DNA of 26,218 bases from Paramacrobiotus richtersi (lineage: Eukaryota; Tardigrada; Eutardigrada; Parachela; Macrobiotidae). Under the pieces are notes generated by a model that was not told the origin of the DNA, made no database searches, and worked only from the letters and a program-made list of their open reading frames with translations. Below, one piece after another: positions 19,745-26,218 of this stretch. The first letter of the stretch is position 1; each line of letters starts with the position of its first letter. Position numbers and translations under genes: made by a program. The stretch spans positions 1 to 26,218 of the forward strand of contig JAQGAU010000566.1 in NCBI GenBank assembly GCA_034698045.1, in the 5' to 3' direction.

Positions 19745-20285
19745 TTAAGCCAAAATGGTTCCATTAAAATTCTGCGCTGCAGGCAAATAGCACAAATTAA
19801 GCCATCCGTAGATCAGTCCAGCAGCACTAAGTGCACCCGCGATTCCGAATATTACTGCATTGTCAGTGCCACCGACTGTTGCCGCTACAAGGCACAGGGG
19901 CAGCGTTATCAGACAGAAACCCAAGTAGAGCAATAAATAACACCAAGCCTTTCTGCTTCGACCTCCGTTTGGGGTCTGTCGTGTGGACACCACACCAAAT
20001 ATCCCGGTAATCAATATGGCAGTTGCAGCGGCGGTACTGGCAGGGATATGTGTCGGATGGGCCCTCATGTACAGGTCGCCAAAATTATCATCGAAGTCCT
20101 CCGAATAATCAGTAATGCTGCAAACAAATTAAATCTATAAAATATAGAACTTTGTCGGAGAATTTTAGAAAAAAATGATTTGCTTACAGACTGGATAAAT
20201 ATCGATTAATAACGATTCCAGCTACGATTTGCAATGAACTGACAACTTTTAAGGAGACTGGATCATAAAGCGTTCTTCTTGCCAT
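19745..20285 (-). CDS. Small four-pass membrane protein M2 (intact)
   Basis: Exon 1 is 20285-20188 (32 codons plus 2 nt; MARRTLYDPVSLKVVSSLQI start). A 70-nt intron (GTAAGC donor, TTTGCAG acceptor) follows, then exon 2 is 20117-19745, ending TAA, for 156 residues. Hydrophobic segments: about 12-27, about 55-75 (AAATAILITGIFGVVS), about 90-111 (LLLYLGFCLITLPLCLVAAT) and about 116-138 (NAVIFGIAGALSAAGLIYGW). The loop after segment one is acidic (SEDFDDNFGD). It is a paralogue of M1: same exon phase, same YDP start motif, same FGIAG core in the last segment. M2 differs from M1 in the GWLNLCYLP tail. Function is unknown; the layout recalls MS4A-like proteins. Confidence 0.75.
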
Positions 20286-21429
20286 AATGGGGTGGTTCAG
20301 CGAACAATTGAAAATGGCCTACTCATTTTTTCCGTGTCGTTGGAGAGGGGAAAACTGAGAATATTACATTAACCATGATAAAAGCGCCACATGTGTCGAC
20401 GACAGAATAGCTGTGTAAGGTTACAGATTGGTATTTCATGTACAGAAGATAACAGAACTGCATAACTTACATCGAGGTATTACCGAGCCGACTCATGCGT
20501 CCATGTTCAATGTGTACAATACACTTGGTAAAATGCCTCAGGCTCGTTGTTCGGATGTTAGTTACAGCGGCGATAAAAGTGAGTAACTACTGCAGTTACA
20601 TAGAAGATGTTCATGTTATGTGAGAGATTCAGGTATGAGAATACATACGTATAGAGAGCATAAAACCTCCGTACCATGTAGTGCTTCGAGAAATGTGGGT
20701 CAGAATTTTTTGTTTACCTGTGTTCAATATGTAACGGTGGAAGACGTGCGTGGCTTGGCCAAAAATTACTGAGACTGCCCACTGGTTAGAACATTGAGTT
20801 ATGAACGCAAGAAGAGAAGCAGGACGGCTACAAGTGAGGCGTCGCTCCCGCCTATCCTGCCGGTGTTTGAACCTTTTTCCAGTGTCCTTCAAGTAAAGAC
20901 CTACGTGACGTTACCACTGCATTCCAGTACGTACATTAGCCTTTTGACTAGCCAACAGTGTTTTCTTTCAAAACGCGCATAAGCAGAATTTCCACGAAAC
21001 TATGCGTGAACAATAGTTCGTCCATTCTACAGATTTCAACGCCACGAGCATACAAGTTTCGTCCCAAAGTGTCGCAAGCGGCGCACATGCAAGGGTGCCG
21101 ATGGTGCATGACAAAATAATGACATAACTTGACGTCAACACTAGTGCAAGTGTCTTGCAGTTCGCTGGTCTTGGAGCTGAACATATAACACGTTGAACAT
21201 GGAGCCATCCTTCAATTACGAAGTACGTTGCTGTACATTCAGTGTTACCTTCCAGGTGTCAAAAGATTAGCAGAGGGTTATTATAAATTATTTCATCGTA
21301 AATATTTTCGGCAGACCAGACTTTACCGGCTTTTTAACCATCTCCTTGAGTCCCTCTCAGCGGGCATTCTTGGCATATCCTAAGATTGGACGACTATTTT
21401 TTCTACATTATATCCACAAACGCAGTGCA
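20286..21429. other. Intergenic, no gene called
   Basis: The first ~110 bases match the M2 5' flank in copy I. A minus-strand ORF at 20629-20892 with a possible donor (CACAG|GTAAAC near 20719) could be an exon, but no partner exon or known domain was found. A short upstream open frame continues into the FMRP-like gene at 21346 but lacks an ATG before 21430. Confidence 0.4.
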
Positions 21430-22950
21430 ATGTCTGGAAAGTTTTCGAACTATGCCTATCAACTCTTCCGAGATAAAGTGTTTCCCGAAAATGTTGCAGT
21501 GCAAGTAACGGACTGCAAAGATGACAGTTATTATGCTCAGACTTCACGAATAAACCCAGGGATTTTGAAGACTTATTACACATATGACTGGCAAGACGAA
21601 AGCGGTCCACGAACATCCATTACTAAGCGCGTTATCCCTTTCGCAAAGATCCGCAAGCTATCTGATTCCAGGTGTTTTGAACGGCAGCCGGCAGAATACA
21701 AGGAAAATGACTCTGTTGACGCACTGATACAGTCATCGACATTTGAGCCGTGGAAATGGCAGCAGGTTACGCTGATTACAGGTAAACACGAAAACGTTCT
21801 TGCACTAGTTGTGGCTTGCTAAAACGAAACTGAATTCATAGAGACAGTTATAACCGTGCCTGTGAATATCTAATGATTCTTGACTTCACGCGTTCTTGCA
21901 GGTGACTTTAAAGGTGGATCATTTGGTTTGATTGAAATAGCTGGCCAAAGCGGCATCTCAGTGAAACATATTCTTCCCGGACACCAGATTCGCAAACCAA
22001 GTCTCCCAGGAGAACTACGTCTGTATGTAACTATACGTTGTTCCCATCCACATAGAATACTGGAATCACATCTCCAGCAGGCTTTATTTGCAAAAAATCT
22101 GCATTATGAAGGATTTTCTTATTTGAGCCGCAACGGACATCTAGCGCGACACAGGTCAGAAACTCACCAATCGTCACGTTGGAATGTTTTGAAAAATATA
22201 ATTTTCAGACCTTGAACAGCAGTACATGACAATCGCGAATTCGATACCCTTCGAACGGTATCTTACGACATCATTGCAGCTGCACTCGGATTTCTGGACA
22301 CTGTACAACAAACCAGAAATCGTCGGGTGTGCGCTGTATGGAATTCCCTTATCATGTGCCAATGTCTCCAGCCGCATTACTTTCACATATCAATGTGTAA
22401 CACCGACAGTACACTGTTTCGACTGGTTTCGTATTTGCATAAATGCTGGAACGAGAAGACTGAAAAGATTGTGCTGTCTGAATTTGCTATTTCATATACG
22501 AAGCTTTACTTTCTCCTTCGCTCAATGGAATTGATCGCCAAGCAAAAAGGTTTCCGGACACTTGGTACGTTAGTGTTGTCCGATATATTGTGGGCCACCG
22601 ACGATGGGCGCCCTTGGCGGGCTTGGCCGCCGTCTGAAACTCCAAGCAGGATATTTCATAATCTGTCCTATACTTACCGTCAGTTTGCACCAGTATGCAA
22701 CAAGCTGGTACTAAGGAATATCAAGTTCTTCCTCAAATTTCGGTTTCATTATCGAATACAGACAGCTGTCCCCGTAACGATTCCCATATATAAGACTCAC
22801 ATCTTCTCTGGAATGTCACTATGGGAACTATTGGATAAAAATGCTGTATGCCGTTCGAGCAAGGATTTGAAAATAATCATGCACCACTACGTACGCGGCT
22901 CAGATCATATGCCTCAAAGTGGGATACTTGACGTAAGCGTTCGAAGATAA
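21430..22950 (+). CDS. FMRP/FXR-like protein with paired Agenet (Tudor) domains, 3' part unresolved
   Basis: Exon 1 (21430-21781) starts MSGKFSNYAYQLFRDKVFPE. The GTAAAC donor and TTGCAG acceptor (intron 21782-21901) lead to exon 2 from 21902. Residues 22-77 (VAVQVTDCKDDSYYA to VIPFAKIRKL) align with the first Agenet domain of FMRP-family proteins. Residues 90-150 (YKENDSVDALIQSS, EPWKWQQVTLITGDFKGGSF, GLIEIAG, HQIRKP) align with the second, including the aromatic after E-P and the G-x-F-x-x-I-E-I strand. FMRP-family Agenet domains bind methyl-lysine and protein partners in RNA regulation. An exon from 22209 (acceptor TTTTCAG) reads DLEQQYMTIANSIPFERY, like the start of the next FMRP region. 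The donor of exon 2 could not be fixed; further open frame with KCWNEKTEK to LDVSVRR runs to 22950. No GxxG KH motif was found, so it may be shortened or decayed. Confidence 0.5.
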
Positions 22951-23279
22951 CGGATTTCGTTGTTAGTTAACCCGACCTCACAACCGTTCTGAATCCGATC
23001 TATGAGAACTATCAATTCAAAGTAACCGTAGCCAATACCGCAGGCTACAGGATGCGTACAGCTACTCACTGCTCGGAAGTACATGTGCTGCTGTGCATAA
23101 TTTTCCTTGAATGGTCGAAGTCTCAGAACCCTTTTTTCTTATTTTGGAAACATGTGTCCAAGTCAGAAAATGGTTTGAAATCCTTTCTATACATAATTAA
23201 TAATGTGGGGTAATGAACGAGACGAGACTGGATGTTTTAAAACCTTTGCTCTGTTTTCTCGTACCTGCTGATACTAGGT
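22951..23279. other. Intergenic, nothing recognised
   Basis: AT-rich sequence between the FMRP-like gene and gamma copy 2. No ORF, repeat or RNA gene is supported. Confidence 0.5.
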
Positions 23280-23775
23280 AACTGACCTAATTGCGCTGGA
23301 ATCTTTAGATTCTAAGCAACCTGCGGCCCCCATCTGTTGCCGCTGATGGGATATGGGGCCCTGAGAACCTGAATTCTTTGGACGTTGAAACGCTTCCTGG
23401 AATCACGCGGCTGGGCCTAAGCTATGTTGAGCCTGTGCTTAAGCTCATATTGGCTGATTGTACACGTGATCCTTATTATTATGGAACAATATGGTGCTCT
23501 CGGACAGAATTTTCTTCTGGCTGCTTTAGAATCTCTGGATGTCCTCGGACAAACGTTCGGTGCACATGCGTACTCAGCCGTACAGTGTCTGGTCAAATCC
23601 GTCAAGATGTCTTTCATGCATTGAATGGCAAACTTTTGCTAGACTTTTTCTAGATAGCTGCTTGGTTGCTTTCGGTTTATATTTAGCCATTACTGTACAA
23701 CAAAGGTATTCCGCAAATGTGGGACGTACTCGGCAGTATTAGACGGTTTGCATCAATATATGACATAATGGATGG
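23280..23775 (+). pseudogene. Block gamma copy 2: decayed coding fragment, family unknown
   Basis: Homologous to 9940-10500. It keeps LDVETLPGITRLGLSYVEPV in one frame and EQYGALGQNFLLAALESLDV, then LGQTFGAHAYS and VQCLVKSVKMSFMH, in another. In this copy the second frame stops at TGA straight after SFMH, where copy 1 has TGC. It directly precedes the beta copy III block, so gamma and beta may have moved together. Confidence 0.45.
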
Positions 23776-23900
23776 CCCCGAAAAGCTTTAGCTGCCTTGG
23801 CCGCCTAAGTGAAAATGTAATGAAGGTCAAAATTAATACGACGCTAAATAAAAAACTCATTAAGTCTCGGCTTCCGCTTAAGTCATGCTGCTTGTTAAGC

Positions 23901-24557
23901 TCAGATTTTACAACCAATACCGATTTTCTTCGCAATGTCCTCATCGTGAATGCAGTACACTTTCTCTACAGGAACCATCAACTCATCAGAATCAACCAGT
24001 TCCCGCATTTTCACCACAAACTCGGTCACATCATCAATCCTCACAATGAATTCTTTCGACATTCTTTCGAACATCTGTCCTCGGAGTCCAAGTTGAATCG
24101 CTCTCCTTCCTGCCACTTTCTCCCCGTTCGGAAGATGATCCGGATCCCACTGCAGTCGCACTAGGTTGTCCTTCCCTGGGCCTTTCCCGTCGGTATCCCG
24201 TGAAGATACCGCTGTAGAAAGGATTTCGTCGAACCCGTTTCTTGTTAAACGAATGGCGAGGATTCGCTCTTGGTCTTTTTTGCTAGCCCATCCCGAACGG
24301 AACATCATCCAGAGAAAGTTGGGCTTGATCCATGTCATGCGTTGCATGCTGACACCTGCTTTTATACAGTCTTCGGCGTGATAACATTGACTAAGGATGA
24401 TCTGCTTTGCAATTGAGGGTTTGAAAGCTTGGTAGACGATAGTGGAGGTATCATCATACTGCGCAAGAATATGCTGTCCTTTGGTCGGCCATTCTGGCTC
24501 CTGTGATTTGTACCGAATCAACTGCAGTGGCATTAAAGAAGGTTCTTCCGTCGCCAT
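23901..24557 (-). CDS. DUF4291 family protein (copy III), intronless
   Basis: A 218-residue single-exon frame ending in TGA, colinear with the gene at 16501-17157 and highly similar to it. The start MATEEPSLMPLQ is the only reasonable ATG. Motifs: QYDDTSTIVYQAF (33-45), RMTWIKPNFLWMMFRSGWA (73-91), RLQWDPDH (134-141), RRAIQLGLRG (151-160) and VTEFVVKMRELVDSDEL (177-193). Differences between the copies are scattered and mostly conservative, with no stops or frameshifts, so both probably make protein. They are concentrated at the N-terminus, in the GKGPGKD loop and in the last five residues. No signal peptide. The biochemical role of DUF4291 is not established. Confidence 0.85.
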   Translation of the reverse strand: MATEEPSLMPLQLIRYKSQEPEWPTKGQHILAQYDDTSTIVYQAFKPSIAKQIILSQCYHAEDCIKAGVSMQRMTWIKPNFLWMMFRSGWASKKDQERILAIRLTRNGFDEILSTAVSSRDTDGKGPGKDNLVRLQWDPDHLPNGEKVAGRRAIQLGLRGQMFERMSKEFIVRIDDVTEFVVKMRELVDSDELMVPVEKVYCIHDEDIAKKIGIGCKI

Positions 24558-25228
24558 GTTAACAGAAGTTAACCCCCGAAGCTGTCAAAACAGGTACTAT
24601 CCAGATATGAATTGTTTTGTACCGCTTCACTGGAAAGGATTGCTAGCATCACATAACGTCGAACAGATGCGATCCAACACTTCGCGAGAAAACCGTTTGC
24701 AAGAGGTTCGAAGGTTTCTGACTATATGCAAGATAATGCGACTGCTGGTTCTTTTGCTGCATACAGACGATGGTACCGTGAATGTTCCGTGCATGCAGTA
24801 ACCGTGTGGTATTGATTAGTTTGCACTTTGAACATGGATGATATCATTGCCGAGCGGTATGTACATACATACGTACAGGACAGTAGGTACCCGGTAAACA
24901 AGATGGAATATTACAGTATAAGTGCTAAAGCACATAATATTATTGCATGATTTTACTAGATCTGTAATTAAATTTTTTGGTATGCGCTGTACAAACAGAA
25001 AGTACTGATTGAAAAATGTATAACACTTTTCACTATACCAACACACTGTACTAATACCTCCATAAGATCAGTTGTTGGCGGTAGTGTACTTCGGCGGAAG
25101 TATTCGCTTTTCGTCTAGTAAACGCTACACAAAAAGTAAAGTTTTTCTGTAAGTAACTGTACCAATGCATCGCTCCAGAAATCTTTACACAGAAATCTCT
25201 GATTATGTTATAGTCCATATATTACCGT
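24558..25228. other. DUF4291 upstream region, beta copy III
   Basis: No gene is seen. It holds the third copies of the conserved 35-bp element (24886-24920) and of the hairpin-like element (about 25076-25122). Confidence 0.5.
24886..24920. promoter_or_regulatory. Conserved 35-bp noncoding element, beta copy III
   Basis: GGTACCCGGTAAACAAGATG, then GAATATTACAGTATA, as in the other two beta copies. It lies about 330 bases upstream of the DUF4291 start. Confidence 0.45.
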
Positions 25229-25457
25229 TCACAGCACAACCAAACCAGCTACAAAAGTCAAGAAATAGGTTTTATTCATTATATCAACCAGATCTTGGTC
25301 CAGACCTATTGACCTAGCTATACGCGGTGTTTCCAGCCCAAAAACAATTCCAGATATACTTATTCCGCCCGCGATTCCAGACACAATCATATTTTCGATC
25401 TCACCCACAGATGCGGCCACCACACAGAAGACTAGCGTTAGAAAACAAACGAAGTGC
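25229..25457 (-). pseudogene. Truncated copy of membrane protein M1 (beta copy III)
   Basis: Only the end of the third and the whole fourth membrane segments remain (TLVFCVVAASVGEIENMIVS, GIAGGISISGIVFG). Homology to M1 ends at about 25445, and upstream the frame meets a TAG at 25457. The ancestral exon 1, the intron and half of exon 2 are absent. The frame reads on through the ancestral polyadenylation signal to a late stop at 25229. One Phe-to-Ser change sits in the conserved FGIAG core. Confidence 0.8.
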
Positions 25458-25572
25458 TACTGCGCAGCCCGTTTCGTGTTCGCATTATCGAATACTGATG
25501 CTTGGCAACACAATACCAGCGCTACCAGTCTTAGTGAAATTAGTGAAATTTTTTTTTATACCCTTTTGGAAT

Positions 25573-25612
25573 AAAAAAGCCCCCCCTGGGGGTTGGGGGG
25601 TGCTTCGTGCTT
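25573..25612. repeat. C7 / G5 / G6 hairpin between A-rich and T-rich flanks
   Basis: AAAAAAGCCCCCCC is followed by TGGGGGTTGGGGGG and TGCTTCGTGC. AAGCCCCCC can pair with GGGGGGTGCTT (one bulge), or the two G-tracts could stack with others. It looks like an intrinsic terminator, but in a eukaryotic context may simply be part of a transposon end. Confidence 0.5.
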
Positions 25613-25969
25613 TATTTAACGCATAGAATTGCAGTACTCATTGTCACAGTTTTCTGCTGTTTTATAAGGATGACCGAGAACGTCCCGATTTGGTGAACGA
25701 AGCGCTCTTTCGCAGCAGTTAAGCTTGTGTTACCGCCATGACCTTACTCAAGCGAATCATTAACAAAGTATGGGAAATGGGTTGTTATAGCAACAGTAAT
25801 ACACCTAAAGAAAGGAAATCCTCCACGCACAGCTATTTCGTAAGCGGTTCTGGAGCGGTGACTTAAAAGAAACCATTCTACAATTATAGACTGCCAGGAA
25901 TTGATAAATGAGATTTCTGACCCCGTATAAACGGCAGCGGTTAAGAAAGTAAACGAGTGTCCACTGTAC

Positions 25970-26218
25970 ATACATAAGTAACAATACGAAAGACGTAAGA
26001 ATCTGGTTCGTAAGCGAAAAAGGTAGTATGCAAACGCGTGAGCACGTAAGAGTGTAAGTACATAAGTCTGTAAGCGGTGAGAGCGAATGTGCCAAAGTCA
26101 GTTAACGCATAAGCTGGTTCGTAAGAATGTGAAATGTTTCGGAGACGCGTACCTACGGAAACCCAGAACCGTGTAGATAATGTAAGAGGGCAAGCAGCCA
26201 AGCACGTAAACGCTCGAG
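25970..26218. repeat. Degenerate GTAAG-rich tract at right edge
   Basis: ATAAGTAA, ACGTAAGAA, TTCGTAAGCG, ACGTAAGAG, TGTAAGTAC, ATAAGTC, TGTAAGCGG, CATAAGCTGG, TTCGTAAGAA, TGTAAGAGG and ACGTAAACG follow at uneven spacing of roughly 10-40 bases. CTGGTTCGTAAG occurs twice (about 25992 and 26113). The tract reaches the window edge. Confidence 0.5.

Larger units (their letters stand above)
16440..20420 (-). repeat. Block beta, copy II (complete)
   Basis: This is the only copy in which DUF4291, M1 and M2 all look intact, all on the minus strand. Confidence 0.75.
23830..25445 (-). repeat. Block beta, copy III (truncated)
   Basis: DUF4291 is intact here. M1 is cut at about 25445 and M2 is absent. 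Confidence 0.75.
25446..26218. other. Unrelated sequence after the beta III breakpoint
   Basis: Sequence from here on matches nothing else in the window. It contains a C7/G6 hairpin and a GTAAG-rich tract (listed separately). Minus-strand ORFs over 25744-26201 look like by-products of the GTAAG repeats rather than genes. Confidence 0.45.

Noticed and set aside
23772-24164. Plus-strand ORF opposite DUF4291
   Set aside because: It is the antisense shadow of a conserved DUF4291 gene.
25744-26201. Minus-strand ORFs rich in Tyr, Leu and Thr
   Set aside because: They translate the CTTAC repeats of the degenerate tract and show no domain.

Overview
This is nuclear DNA of a small-genome invertebrate animal. 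Several genes have GT-AG introns of about 80 to 800 bases, upstream regions are long, and there are LINE remnants, short TA-flanked inverted-repeat elements and decayed paralogues. There is no operon or ribosome-binding-site logic. The species cannot be named from the sequence. A tardigrade-like or other small ecdysozoan or lophotrochozoan genome would fit, but that is a guess.

The window is a mosaic of locally duplicated gene blocks. Block alpha (plus strand) carries a secreted lipocalin-like gene. Its last exon tail is at 1-78, a complete four-exon copy is at 2688-4544, and a second complete copy is at 12440-13699, each complete copy preceded by about 1.5 kb of related upstream DNA. Block beta (minus strand) carries a DUF4291 gene and two related small four-pass membrane-protein genes (here M1 and M2). 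Copy I is at about 5069-7870 (DUF4291 truncated, M1 intact, M2 broken). Copy II is at about 16440-20420 (all three intact). Copy III is at about 23830-25445 (DUF4291 intact, M1 cut off at a breakpoint, M2 absent). Block gamma is a decayed protein-coding fragment of unknown family, at 9940-10500 and 23280-23775.

Single-copy genes: an unrecognised secreted protein (minus, 14250-14975) sits in alpha unit 3 and is absent from the matching place in units 1 and 2. A gene at 21430 onward (plus) has an N-terminus that reads like the paired Agenet/Tudor domains of the FMRP/FXR family; its 3' exons are not resolved.

Mobile and structured DNA: a 1.49 kb near-palindromic inverted-repeat element (8306-9792) has nested hairpins and mirror-image copies of one broken ORF. 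Two copies of a TA-flanked ~138 bp foldback MITE lie at 11368 and 15305. There is a LINE 3' end (15780-16186), a probable reverse-transcriptase scrap inside a lipocalin intron (3826-3945), GC-rich CGGCGAAA-type repeats, a C7/G6 hairpin (25577-25605) and a degenerate GTAAG-rich tract at the right end.

Functionally the lipocalins are probably exported carriers of small hydrophobic ligands. The DUF4291 and membrane-protein genes travel together, but nothing in the sequence proves a joint function. All exon joins were read by eye from splice signals and paralogue comparison.
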